Positions 7,769-16,110 of a DNA stretch of 33,857 bases are shown piece by piece. The notes under the pieces are model-generated. The model was given only the letters and a program-made list of their open reading frames with translations. It did no database searches and was not told where the DNA came from. The stretch comes from Blastocatellia bacterium (lineage in GTDB: Bacteria; Acidobacteriota; Blastocatellia; UBA7656): the NCBI GenBank assembly GCA_023265195.1, contig JAHFUG010000006.1:11867-45723 (forward strand), written 5' to 3'. Each line of letters begins with the position of its first letter. Within the stretch, counting starts at the first letter, position 1. The translations under genes and the position numbers were made by a program.

Positions 7769-7866
7769 GAAGGCGAATGGGGTCTGGTGATCTCCGCGGG
7801 CTTCAAACCCGTTGCGGGTCCCCGACAGGCGGGCTGGGTGGGTTCGATTCCCACAAGCCGCCGCCA
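7769..7866 (+). tRNA. tRNA-Sec-like gene with damaged 5' acceptor strand
   Basis: The features of a bacterial selenocysteine tRNA are visible. A six-pair D stem GGGGTC/GATCTC closes a four-base loop (7779-7794). The anticodon stem GCGGG/CCCGT has loop CTTCAAA, anticodon TCA (7803-7805). There is a long variable arm with CCCG/CGGG, a T arm GTGGG-TTCGATT-CCCAC, an eight-base 3' acceptor strand AAGCCGCC, a G discriminator and an encoded CCA (7864-7866). The 5' acceptor strand should read about GGCGGCTT, but the sequence there is GAAGGCGA, pairing at only four of eight positions (five with a shifted register). It is probably a pseudo-tRNA or a recombination half-site. No selA or selB is visible nearby. 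Confidence 0.65.
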
Positions 7867-8395
7867 GCACCTGCGAAGCGAAACGATTTTTCAGGCAAGA
7901 ATCACCAAGTCGATTGGTAATGCGCTTGTATGTGATTTTGACGGTCGTTCCTTTGCAACTTATACGTCGTTGATCCAGCGGGAGGCGTTGGATAGGAGCG
8001 GCCGCGAACGCGTTTTCCCAACTCTCATCCAGGAATACTTGGAGAAAGAATACGAGATACGCGCCGTCTATCTGGATGGCCGGTTTTACACCATGGCCAT
8101 TTTCTCTCAAAGCGACGAGCAGACCAGTGTTGATTTTCGGCGCTACCTGTTCACTAGGCCGAATAGAACCGTCCCTTATGAGCTTCCCGATGCTCTCTCT
8201 TCGAAGCTGTCAACCCTAATGCAAAAGTTAGGATTGGAAACCGGGTCGCTTGATCTGGTCAAAACAGTAGATGGCCGCTTCGTGTTCCTCGAGGTAAATC
8301 CCGTGGGCCAGTTTGGCATGGTGTCGTACCCGTGCAACTACTTTCTCGAGCGCGAGGTAGCGTCGGCCTTGGTGAGGCGATTGAATGATAGCTAA
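7867..8395 (+). pseudogene. gwsG: gwsG: ATP-grasp peptide maturase, 5'-truncated
   Basis: The frame encodes about the last 170 residues of a grasp-with-spasm ATP-grasp maturase (family length about 310-330). Recognisable blocks are ITKSIGNALV, YTSLIQREALD, FPTLIQEYLEKEYEIRAVYL, FYTMAIFSQSDEQTSVDFRR, PNRTVPYELP, ETGSLDLVKTVDGRFVFLEV and NPVGQFGMVSYPCNYFLERE. The last segments include the Mg/ATP-binding E-x-N of ATP-grasp enzymes. The N-terminal pre-ATP-grasp half is absent, and family similarity begins right after the tRNA-like CCA. No good start codon or ribosome site precedes it. In intact systems GwsG would ligate side chains of a precursor peptide using ATP. Its stop overlaps the next ORF by 11 bases. 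Confidence 0.75.
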
Positions 8396-8582
8396 AGACA
8401 AGACTTTTCTCGATTACATCAGGCCCGAATTGCTTCACCTTCTTCCTGTTCATCTCTGGCTTGTCGAGGAGATGCCAATGTCAGAGACGGCGACTAGGGC
8501 TGCGGAAAGCGATACCTACCATACGGAAGGGTATGTGTGCGGGAGATTCTACAAGCCAATCTCACGCTGCATGCCGGAATGA
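8385..8582 (+). CDS. 65-residue small protein between the gws maturases
   Basis: Unknown function. The ATG at 8385 overlaps the end of gwsG (ATGATAGCTAA) and follows GGTGAGG, so translation is probably coupled. The N-terminal half is a hydrophobic, amphipathic stretch (FLDYIRPELLHLLPVHLWLV). The middle is polar (EMPMSETATRAAESDT). The end carries two cysteines (GYVCGRFYKPISRCMPE). The position between gwsG and gwsS suggests a pathway role, either as substrate peptide or accessory protein. It lacks the double-glycine leader of the Bacteroidetes gws precursors, so precursor status is unproven. Confidence 0.55.
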   Translation: MIAKDKTFLDYIRPELLHLLPVHLWLVEEMPMSETATRAAESDTYHTEGYVCGRFYKPISRCMPE

Positions 8583-8597
8583 AATTAGGGAGCATCG

Positions 8598-9662
8598 GTG
8601 TTGAGCGACTCGATTTTTAGATTGTTCGCGAATTGCCTTCCTGTAAAGGGAGCCATAAGAAGCACAATCTGCGATTTACAGTTAGGTAGATTCGACTTTA
8701 TCCCCAACGGGCTCTACCATATTCTCACGGAAATGAAGGGTCTTACAATCGTTGAGATCAAAGCCTCGTTTCATGACAACCAACATAAGATAATCGACGA
8801 TTACTTCGCGTTTCTCGAGCACGCGAGGTATGGGTTTTTCTGTTCCGAACCGAATCTGTTCCCGGACCTGGACCTGACGTGGGATGCGCCAGGGCAGATC
8901 ACGAACGCTATTATTGACATAAACGAGGAGTCTAATCACCCGTTTGGAAGTATTTTCACCCAGCTCGACTGTTTAGGCTGCAAGGCTCTCCAGATTCGCA
9001 TATTCACCCCTATGTCTCCGGAAGAGCTACGGAGAATTCTCGACCTCACACGGAGGGGTGGGCTAAGACATATCGATCTCCTGTTAGCATACTCCGGCGA
9101 ATTCACCGGTGACCTTCTCGAAGGCATCTGCTCAGAACATCAGCGAGTGTCGAAAATCGTGGTTCACTCCGCCCCGGACGAGAGAGTGATTAAGGTTGGA
9201 AACACGAACGTTCAGATCAGTTTCACGACTGCGCAATGCGATTCCCCTTCGTGTTGTGGAGAAACCTCGCCGAGGTACTTTGCGGTCAACATCGAACTTT
9301 TTACGGAAGCGCAGTCGTGGAACACGTGTTTGAACCGTAAGATTTCGATCTCAACGGACGGCCTCATCAAAAACTGTCCTTCAATGTCTGACTCGTTCGG
9401 ACATATCACCACGACTCCCTTGAATGCTGCCTTAACTGCGCCTATGTACAAACGCTTATGGAGCATTACGAAAGATCAGGTAAAGATTTGCCGGGATTGT
9501 GAGTTCAGGTATATCTGCACTGACTGCCGCGCGTATCGGGAGGACCCGAGTGATATTGCTTCCAAGCCGCTCAAGTGTGGGTACAATCCCTATACTGCGG
9601 AATGGAGCGAGCCGGCGGGAAAGGGACGCAGCAGCGTTTCCAACGGTGATACCAAATCGTGA
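8598..9662 (+). CDS. gwsS: gwsS: grasp-with-spasm SPASM-domain peptide maturase
   Basis: A 354-residue protein matching the SPASM partner of grasp-with-spasm RiPP systems. The C-terminus has the SPASM-type cysteine set: C244 (WNTCLNRKISISTDGLIKNC), C260 followed by PSMSDSFGHI, then C298, C301, C307, C310 (CRDCEFRYICTDC) and C327 (KPLKCGYNPYTAEW), likely ligating auxiliary Fe-S clusters. No CxxxCxxC radical-SAM motif is visible in the N-terminal half, which is also the pattern I associate with this family. It acts with the ATP-grasp maturase on a ribosomal precursor peptide. The start is GTG at 8598 with AGGGAG six bases upstream, 15 bases after the small ORF. Its stop overlaps the permease start (GTGA). 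Confidence 0.9.
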   Translation: MLSDSIFRLFANCLPVKGAIRSTICDLQLGRFDFIPNGLYHILTEMKGLTIVEIKASFHDNQHKIIDDYFAFLEHARYGFFCSEPNLFPDLDLTWDAPGQITNAIIDINEESNHPFGSIFTQLDCLGCKALQIRIFTPMSPEELRRILDLTRRGGLRHIDLLLAYSGEFTGDLLEGICSEHQRVSKIVVHSAPDERVIKVGNTNVQISFTTAQCDSPSCCGETSPRYFAVNIELFTEAQSWNTCLNRKISISTDGLIKNCPSMSDSFGHITTTPLNAALTAPMYKRLWSITKDQVKICRDCEFRYICTDCRAYREDPSDIASKPLKCGYNPYTAEWSEPAGKGRSSVSNGDTKS

Positions 9663-12109
9663 GAATCAGATTAGAAACGTCAGGCGGCGCGCGGAAGAAC
9701 GGCGGGCTGCAAGGGATGACTGCGGATTTCGCGTACGATGTCCGCCACGGATTTAGAAGGCTGTTGAAGAAACGACTCTTCAGCGCGGCGGTGGTGCTTA
9801 CACTGGGTATCAGTATTGGCGTCAACGTTGCCGTGTTTAGTCTGGCCAATAGACTGCTTGTAAGCGGCTTGCCCTATGCAGACAGCGCCCGCCTTGCGCT
9901 TGCCGGGGGATTGCCGTTGGTGACTTTCATCCGGTCACCGGCTTCTTTCAATGACTGGAAGTCCGACTCTTATCTGCTGGACGACGGCGCTCTCTACGCT
10001 GTAGGGGAGACAACTCTGTTGGCGGATCCCGAACCAATTGCATTACACGTAGCACATGTGACGTCCAATCTTTTCAAGATTCTTGGGACTGTTCCTACGG
10101 TCGGGCGTACGTTTTCGCCGGAAGAAGAAGACCCTAAGTCGGCCAAGGTGGCGATGGTTTCAGAGCGGCTTTGGCGGAACCAGTTTGGCGCCGATAAATC
10201 CATTTCTGGAAAGACCCTTAAACTGAACAACGAAGATCACACGATCATTGGGGTGGTTCCCGCTATTTACGGTTTTCCAGTGGGCGCCGACGTGTGGACT
10301 CCCACTGGCCATAATTTGCGCGCCTGGGCGAGGTCGCATGCCGTGGGTAGTACCGTGCTTGTGCGGATGAAGCCGATGGCTACCGTGGCTCAGGTTGACG
10401 CCCAGCAGCGCGGGTGGCTGCAAAACCACCAACTCCTGGACCAGCAGACGGATCACGCGGATGCTGAAGCTCTCGTTCAGCCGCTCGAATCGCAATTCAT
10501 AGGCGAGTTGAAGTGGCCGGTTCTGTTATTGATTGGCGCCGTCGCCCTTGTGCTTTTGATTGGCTGCGCCAATGTATCCAATCTAATTATCGTCGATTCG
10601 ATAATGCGTGATCATGAGTTTGCCGTTAGACGGGCGGTCGGGATGACCACAGGCCGTTTTTTTCGTCAACTGGTTGCAGAACAATTCTTGATTAGCATGT
10701 TGGGCGGCTTCACTGGTCTCGTTTTGGCTTATTGCAGTCTTCCTTACCTCAAAGAATATTTACCCGAGAAATGGCCGGAATTCGCACTGGTCTCAATCGA
10801 TGCTCGCGGGTTCGTATTCACTCTGGCCGTTTCCATGCTTGTAGGCGGTGTCGTAGGACTACTGCCCGGCTGTGCGGTTGCCAAGAGACTAGATACAGTC
10901 GCTCTGCAGATTGGAGGCCGAGGCAGCGAACCACCGTCTCGCAAACGATGGAGGGAGGCTTTAGTGTGCGCTGAAACCGGTCTCGCTATGGTTCTGTTGG
11001 TGCTTGCCGCGCTCTTTATTCAGACACTGCGCGATCTGATTGCGGTAGACTGCGGCTTCAGGCCAGGGAATGTACTGGTTGCGAGCGTAGCCCGGCGCAA
11101 TGCTAATGATCGAGAACTTGCCGGTTCTCAAGCTTTCTATGTCGAGGTGCTCGCGCGCCTTCGATCGCTTGAGGGAGTGCTCGCCGTGGGCGGAGTAGAC
11201 TATTTGCCTGCCCGCGATGAGATAGCCATTCTCAAGGACGTGCGGCAAATTCCGGCCGAGACCGATCCCTCTTCGTTACAGGTAAGTGCGAGATCAGTTG
11301 CACCAGGGTACTTTGAGGCGATGGGGATTCCGTTGGTCGCGGGAAGGGAGTTTAGCGAGCTAGACGACCGGTCTCACCAGCAGGTTGTGATTGTAGATCA
11401 GAAGCTCACCGATAAACTGTGGTCCGGACTCAACCCAATCGGGCGCAGAATCTCACTGGATTCCGATGTTACTGCCGTAGTGGTGGGCATCGTCGGGGCG
11501 GTTCGCGCACAGGGGCCCCAATCCGAACCATTGCTCGAAATGTACCGGCCGCTGACACAATCATCGCCGCCAGCCGTGTTCAATTTCGTTGTCCGGACTT
11601 CAGTTACCCCGACGGCTTTAGCCTCACAGGTACGATCGTTGATTCGTTCCAATGATCCGAACCAGCCGGTAGAGATCGCGACAATGGAGAGTTACTTAGC
11701 TCGCAAGCTGAAGCGCCCGCGAGGGATTGCCGGATTACTTGGTGTTCTATCAGGGCTCGGTCTCTTGTTGGCTGTCGTTGGCATTTCCGGGTTGGTGTCG
11801 TACTCCGTAACGACAAGGACACGGGAGTTTGGTATTCGATTAGCGCTTGGAGAGAGCCCTATGCGCCTTTTTCTCCGCGCTGTTTCTAGTGGCCTACGGC
11901 CGGTGTTGCCCGGGGTTGTATTGGGATGCCTACTTGCATCGGCAGCGGCCAAGCTCGTTCAATCGGAGTTGTTTGGGGTTAAGTCCACCCCGGCAATAAC
12001 ATTGAGCGTTACCGCGATATCGCTACTGTGCGCGAGCGCTCTCGCCGGTATCTTTGGCGGACGCCGCGCGGCTAGTTTGGACCCAATGACGGCGCTGCAC
12101 GAAGAGTAG
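9659..12109 (+). CDS. MacB/FtsX-type ABC permease (duplicated orphan permease)
   Basis: An 816-residue membrane protein built of two MacB_PCD-FtsX units. It has a first membrane helix near residues 40-60 (SAAVVLTLGISIGVNVAVFS), a periplasmic domain, and an FtsX core near 280-400 (WPVLLLIGAVALVLLIGCAN, then EFAVRRAVGMTTGRFFRQLV). A second unit follows, ending in GLLLAVVGISGLVSYSVTTR, EFGIRLALGESP and the terminal DPMTALHEE. This is the acidobacterial duplicated-orphan-permease (ADOP) layout, in which no ATPase gene is adjacent. The GTG at 9659 overlaps the gwsS stop by four bases, supporting coupling; an internal ATG at 9716 (MTADFAYDVRHG) matches the usual family N-terminus and is an alternative start. 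Export of the gws product is a contextual inference only. Confidence 0.85.
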   Translation: MRIRLETSGGARKNGGLQGMTADFAYDVRHGFRRLLKKRLFSAAVVLTLGISIGVNVAVFSLANRLLVSGLPYADSARLALAGGLPLVTFIRSPASFNDWKSDSYLLDDGALYAVGETTLLADPEPIALHVAHVTSNLFKILGTVPTVGRTFSPEEEDPKSAKVAMVSERLWRNQFGADKSISGKTLKLNNEDHTIIGVVPAIYGFPVGADVWTPTGHNLRAWARSHAVGSTVLVRMKPMATVAQVDAQQRGWLQNHQLLDQQTDHADAEALVQPLESQFIGELKWPVLLLIGAVALVLLIGCANVSNLIIVDSIMRDHEFAVRRAVGMTTGRFFRQLVAEQFLISMLGGFTGLVLAYCSLPYLKEYLPEKWPEFALVSIDARGFVFTLAVSMLVGGVVGLLPGCAVAKRLDTVALQIGGRGSEPPSRKRWREALVCAETGLAMVLLVLAALFIQTLRDLIAVDCGFRPGNVLVASVARRNANDRELAGSQAFYVEVLARLRSLEGVLAVGGVDYLPARDEIAILKDVRQIPAETDPSSLQVSARSVAPGYFEAMGIPLVAGREFSELDDRSHQQVVIVDQKLTDKLWSGLNPIGRRISLDSDVTAVVVGIVGAVRAQGPQSEPLLEMYRPLTQSSPPAVFNFVVRTSVTPTALASQVRSLIRSNDPNQPVEIATMESYLARKLKRPRGIAGLLGVLSGLGLLLAVVGISGLVSYSVTTRTREFGIRLALGESPMRLFLRAVSSGLRPVLPGVVLGCLLASAAAKLVQSELFGVKSTPAITLSVTAISLLCASALAGIFGGRRAASLDPMTALHEE

Positions 12110-12512
12110 ATTGGAATCGCCACAAAAACGCGCTGGTGAGAACATGCTCCTTCCAGGATAAAGCCAGGAAGAACTGCCTCGCGGCCGTTCATCCAGTACC
12201 TGCGCCCTGCGGCGGCCTAGATCCCCGAACGATCGGGTTGAATACTGGGATCGCTGGACGACCCCGTGATTTTGACTTGCCATTCATCCGCCAAGGAGGC
12301 GTAAAGAATATCTTCCCGTTTTGACCGTCTGGCGCGGAATGAATGTACGGGCGGCACTCCGTGGCCGCGGCGATGAAGCTGTTTTCATACCTTGACCTGA
12401 CGGCTCGCATTGCCGGTAATCTAGTTCGGTCCGCCGTCCATGTCTATGGCGCTCTGGCCCGAAGCGTGGCAAATTATGCAATCGCCCAATCATAAGATTG
12501 AAGGGAATCCAT
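12110..12512. other. Intergenic region holding a GT9 gene fragment
   Basis: No intact gene is seen. It contains a small hairpin after the permease gene (CCCGA-ACGA-TCGGG near 12223) and the displaced 53-bp GT9 fragment. The upstream region and ribosome site of the S33 hydrolase are at its right end. Confidence 0.5.
12367..12419. repeat. Displaced 53-bp copy of GT9 coding sequence
   Basis: Identical at 52 of 53 positions to 6962-7014, same orientation, about 5.4 kb away. Read on the minus strand it still encodes LPAMRAVRSRYENSFIAA, but the flanking sequence on both sides is unrelated to the GT9 gene, so it is an isolated fragment. Confidence 0.9.
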
Positions 12513-14375
12513 ATGAAATCAATTGGAACGATAGCGCTCGGTTTCATTGTGGGGCTGTCGGCCGCGGAAGGCGCCAAGGCCCAGAGCAGTGCAAACAACG
12601 GTAGTCAGGATGAACAGCGGGCTACGGCGCCGGCGCCGAAACTGCAACTCGAACCATGCCGGTTGCCGGGCTGGAGCGAAGACGTGCGATGCGGCAAGTA
12701 TGAGGTCTACGAAGACAGACAGGCTAAGACGGGCCGCAAGATCGCGCTCCGCGTAGTGATGCTGCCCGCGCTCAGCGACAAGCCGGTCTTGGATCCGGTC
12801 TTCTACTTCGCGGGCGGGCCAGGCGGCAGCGCCGTCGATACTGTTATCCATGCGGGCAAAGGGTATCTGTCGGCTCTCCGAGCCAGCCGTGACTTGGTCT
12901 TTGTCGATCAACGAGGCTCGGGGGCCTCGAATCCGCTTGTTTGCGACCTATACGGCGATAAGAACGACATGGCGGCTTACTTCAACGAGAGGTTCCCGCT
13001 CGACAAAGTCCGCGCGTGCCGCGCCGCGCTTGAAAAAGTCGCCGACTTGAAGCTCTATTCCACTACGATAGCGATGGACGATCTCGACGAAGTTCGGGCG
13101 GCGCTCGGCTACGACAAGATAAATTTGTTCGGCGCATCGTATGGTTCGACCGCGGCTCTGGCGTACCTGCGGCAGCACCCAGGCGCCGTGCGCACGGCGG
13201 CGGTGCTTGGAGTTGTGCCCCCTGATGCAAAGATTCCTCTTCCTGTGATGCGAGGAGTTCAAAATGCGGTCGATCGGTTGTTCGCCGATTGCGCGGCCGA
13301 TGAGAAATGCCGCGCGGCGTTTCCGAATCTAAGGGCCGACTTCGACGCCGCCCTCAAACTACTCGACAAAGAGCCCGCCTCTTTTGAAGCGCTCAATCCG
13401 TTTACAAAAAAGCCGCACCGGATCACTCTCACGCGGCCGGCCTTTGGCGAATTCGTGCGCACGATGCTCTACTTCCCGGACTCGTCGCAATGGCTTCCGT
13501 TGCTGATGCATCAGGGCGCGGGCGGCGAGTTCAGCATATTCGCGAGCCTCGCCTTCCAGACCTTCCGTACTATCGAGGATTCGGTATTGCGAGGTATGAA
13601 CTTTTCCGTGGTGTGCGCCGAAAGCGTTCCGTTCATCACCGACGCCGAGATCGCTCGTGAGAGAGCCGGTTCGTTTTACGGAGATTCTCGCATTCAAGTC
13701 ACTCGTCAAATCTGCGACAACTGGCCGCGTGGGAGCGTTCCCGCAAGCTTCGCGGCGCCTGTGAAATCGGACGTTCCTGTCCTGTTGATCTCCGGCGAGG
13801 CCGACCCAGTGGCTCCGCCGTGGCTCGGCGCTTCGGCCGCAAGCCACCTCTCAAACAGTCTTCACGTCACTGTTCCGCATGCAGGCCACTCGTTCGGGTT
13901 TCCGTGCGTTGATAAGCTGGTGGCCGATTTCGTGTCGAGCGGATCGGTCAAACAGCTCGACGCGTCTTGCCTGAAGGAAATTCGCCGCGCGCCCTTCTTC
14001 ACCGAAGAGATGGTGAACGCGATGGTGAAGGTTCAGACGGCTAAGGATCACCCTTCCGAAAGAGCGGCGAACGAGCAGATATGGCAAGGCGTTCTCGATA
14101 CCGGTCAGGGCAAGCTGAGGCTCGTTCTGCACATATCCAAAGCGGCGGACGGCAAGTACACCGGCAGCGTGGACAGTCCGGATCAAGGCATCGATGGACT
14201 GCCTATCGACGCAGTCGTCTGGAAAGACGGGTCATTGCGATTCGACGTGCCAATGGTAGCTGGAGTGTACGAAGGCAAAATCAGCGGCGACGCCTCCGAG
14301 ATCAGTGGACAGTGGAGCCAGCAGGGCCACACGTTGCCGTTGAGTTTCAAACTTGCGCAAAAGGGCGTGAAATAA
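12513..14375 (+). CDS. Secreted alpha/beta hydrolase, S33 tripeptidyl-aminopeptidase type
   Basis: A 620-residue protein with a signal peptide (MKSIGTIALGFIVGLSAAEG, cut near AKAQ-SS). It is a serine peptidase of the S33/TAP family releasing short peptides or proline-containing residues outside the cytoplasm. Visible motifs are the oxyanion loop FYFAGGPGGSAVD, the VFVDQRGSGASNP block, the nucleophile S209 in NLFGASYGSTAAL, the acid D431 in VPVLLISGEADPVAPP and H459 in VPHAGHSFG. Paired cysteines fit an exported protein. A C-terminal extra domain of about 100 residues (LVLHISKAADGKYTGSVDSP and after) forms a beta-rich tail. The ATG at 12513 has GAAGGGA six bases upstream. Confidence 0.9.
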   Translation: MKSIGTIALGFIVGLSAAEGAKAQSSANNGSQDEQRATAPAPKLQLEPCRLPGWSEDVRCGKYEVYEDRQAKTGRKIALRVVMLPALSDKPVLDPVFYFAGGPGGSAVDTVIHAGKGYLSALRASRDLVFVDQRGSGASNPLVCDLYGDKNDMAAYFNERFPLDKVRACRAALEKVADLKLYSTTIAMDDLDEVRAALGYDKINLFGASYGSTAALAYLRQHPGAVRTAAVLGVVPPDAKIPLPVMRGVQNAVDRLFADCAADEKCRAAFPNLRADFDAALKLLDKEPASFEALNPFTKKPHRITLTRPAFGEFVRTMLYFPDSSQWLPLLMHQGAGGEFSIFASLAFQTFRTIEDSVLRGMNFSVVCAESVPFITDAEIARERAGSFYGDSRIQVTRQICDNWPRGSVPASFAAPVKSDVPVLLISGEADPVAPPWLGASAASHLSNSLHVTVPHAGHSFGFPCVDKLVADFVSSGSVKQLDASCLKEIRRAPFFTEEMVNAMVKVQTAKDHPSERAANEQIWQGVLDTGQGKLRLVLHISKAADGKYTGSVDSPDQGIDGLPIDAVVWKDGSLRFDVPMVAGVYEGKISGDASEISGQWSQQGHTLPLSFKLAQKGVK

Positions 14376-14379
14376 GGGG

Positions 14380-14529
14380 AATTGATGATTGATGATTGAT
14401 GATTGATGATTGCGGATTGCGGATTGCGGATTGCGGATTGCGGATTGCGGATTGAGGATTGCAGATTGAGGATTGCAGATTGCGGGTTACAGGCCCCGTT
14501 CATCAATCATCAATCATCAATCATCAATT
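14380..14529. repeat. Heptanucleotide tandem repeat with 29-bp inverted ends
   Basis: From 14380 to 14407 GATGATT-type heptamers repeat. From 14408 to 14484 there are 11 heptamers, six identical GATTGCG followed by five variants (GATTGAG, GATTGCA). The left end 14380-14408 and right end 14501-14529 are exact 29-bp reverse complements, so the transcript could fold into a long hairpin with a 92-base loop. It fills the gap between the hydrolase and amidohydrolase genes. Translations of it are low-complexity artefacts. Confidence 0.95.
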
Positions 14530-14654
14530 CTTCCTTAATCTCCCATGGCTTTCGACGAGCGCGATGTCGGCCAGAACCAAGCAGGTCGCCGTACTCAAAG
14601 GTGGTGACGCTTTGATCCGGCGGGAATTTTCCAGACTTCAATGAGGGTGGCTCA

Positions 14655-15926
14655 ATGTGCAAACTTGAAAGGATGAGTACAGTGCGCGGGGTGCTACTGG
14701 CCGCATCAATGTTTTTAGCTGTGAGCTTCGGCTGGCCCGTGGGCTCCGGGTCCGCCGGACAAGGCGGCAATATCTACCTGCTCAAACCCGCTCGCGTCTT
14801 CGACGGCGAATCGGCCCAACTCCACGAAGGTTGGGCGGTGCTGATTCGCGGTGAACGCATCGAGGCTGCAGGACCTGCCGGTGAGATCAACGCTCCAGCC
14901 GGAGCCAAGGTCATCGAACTGCCGGGGACGACGTTGACGCCCGGCCTGATCGAAGCGCATTCGCATGTCTTGCTTCACCCCTACAGCCAAACACCGTGGA
15001 ACGATCAGGTGGCGCACGAATCGTTGAGCCTCAGGGTCGCGCGGGCTACGAATCACTTGCGAAACACGCTTCTCGCCGGGTTCACAACGATTCGCGACCT
15101 TGGCACCGAAGGCGCGGGATACGCTGACGCCGGCCTCAAGCAAGCGGTTCAGCAAGGAATAATTCCCGGACCCCGGATGATCGTTGTCACGCGCGCCATC
15201 GTTGCAACGGGGAGCTACGGCCCCAAAGGCTATGCGTCCGAGTGGCGCGCGCCACAGGGCGCCGAGGAAGCTGACGGAATCGATAGCCTCACCCGCACCG
15301 TGCGAGATCAAATCGGAAAGGGCGCCGATTGGATCAAGGTGTACGCGGATTATCGCTGGGGCTTGCAAGGCGCCGCACCGACCTTCTCAATCGAGGAACT
15401 GAAGCTGATCGTGGAAACAGCGCGAAGCTCGGGTAGAGCGGTGGCGGCCCACGCAACCACGGCGGAGGGTATGCGGCGCGCCGTTCTGGCCGGCGTCGAG
15501 ACAATCGAGCACGGCGATGGCGGGACCGCTGAGGTGTTTCGTTTGATGAAAGAGCGCGGGGTTGCGTTATGTCCGACGCTAGCCATCGCCGGAGCGAACG
15601 CCGACCGCAAACGAGCGAGTTTCAAAGCGGCGTTGGAAGCTGGGGTTACAATCGCGAGCGGCAGCGACGCCGGCGTGTTTGCCCACGGCGACAACGCACG
15701 CGAGTTGGAAGCGATGGTGAGCTTCGGAATGCCGGCCGTTGATGCGCTGCGTGCGGCGACTTCGGTCAACGCGCGAGTCTTTCACATGGAGAATCAGATT
15801 GGACGTGTGAAGACCGGTCTGCTGGCGGATCTGATCGCCGTGGATGGCGACCCAACCCGCGATATCTCGGCGGTGCGTCACGTGCGTTTTGTGATGAAGG
15901 GCGGAACGGTGTACAAGGCTTTTTGA
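14655..15926 (+). CDS. Secreted metal-dependent amidohydrolase
   Basis: A 423-residue TIM-barrel amidohydrolase of the imidazolonepropionase/Xaa-Pro dipeptidase-like group that hydrolyses cyclic amides or dipeptides. A signal peptide ([16 protein letters not shown]) indicates export. The binuclear metal ligands are readable: H102 and H104 (IEAHSHV), the bridging lysine K228 ([10 protein letters not shown]), H266 (AVAAHATT), H286 (ETIEHGDG) and D338 (IASGSDAG). The C-terminal composite beta domain ends with [13 protein letters not shown]. The ATG at 14655 is preceded by GAGGG; a later ATG at 14673 is possible. Neighbouring the secreted S33 peptidase, it may take part in extracellular peptide breakdown. 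The substrate is not determinable. Confidence 0.9.
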   Translation: MCKLERMSTVRGVLLAASMFLAVSFGWPVGSGSAGQGGNIYLLKPARVFDGESAQLHEGWAVLIRGERIEAAGPAGEINAPAGAKVIELPGTTLTPGLIEAHSHVLLHPYSQTPWNDQVAHESLSLRVARATNHLRNTLLAGFTTIRDLGTEGAGYADAGLKQAVQQGIIPGPRMIVVTRAIVATGSYGPKGYASEWRAPQGAEEADGIDSLTRTVRDQIGKGADWIKVYADYRWGLQGAAPTFSIEELKLIVETARSSGRAVAAHATTAEGMRRAVLAGVETIEHGDGGTAEVFRLMKERGVALCPTLAIAGANADRKRASFKAALEAGVTIASGSDAGVFAHGDNARELEAMVSFGMPAVDALRAATSVNARVFHMENQIGRVKTGLLADLIAVDGDPTRDISAVRHVRFVMKGGTVYKAF

Positions 15927-16110
15927 GGGAGCAACACTAACAGATCGTTCGCAACTTGAAACCGTAAAGCTATGGCGCGGCAGTAGAGAAAGGCTCGGGG
16001 AAAACAGATGGAAGATCGTGATCATAACACTGAACGATAACCGTTGTTACCGGCGCCGTATTTCTCGGGCTTCACTATAATTTAATTACAGTGATCGCGT
16101 AGGAAAGGAA

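Noticed and set aside
7601-7866. N-terminal part of the long frame leading into gwsG
   Set aside because: It is translated through a recognisable tRNA-like sequence and resembles no GwsG N-terminus, so it is taken as a chance open frame.
8598-9662. Classical radical-SAM enzyme
   Set aside because: The CxxxCxxC iron-sulfur motif is absent; only the SPASM-type C-terminal cysteines are present, so it is called a gwsS-type maturase instead.
14183-14506. Minus-strand protein rich in NPQSAIRNPQSAI
   Set aside because: It is the translation of the heptanucleotide tandem repeat and antisense to the hydrolase end.
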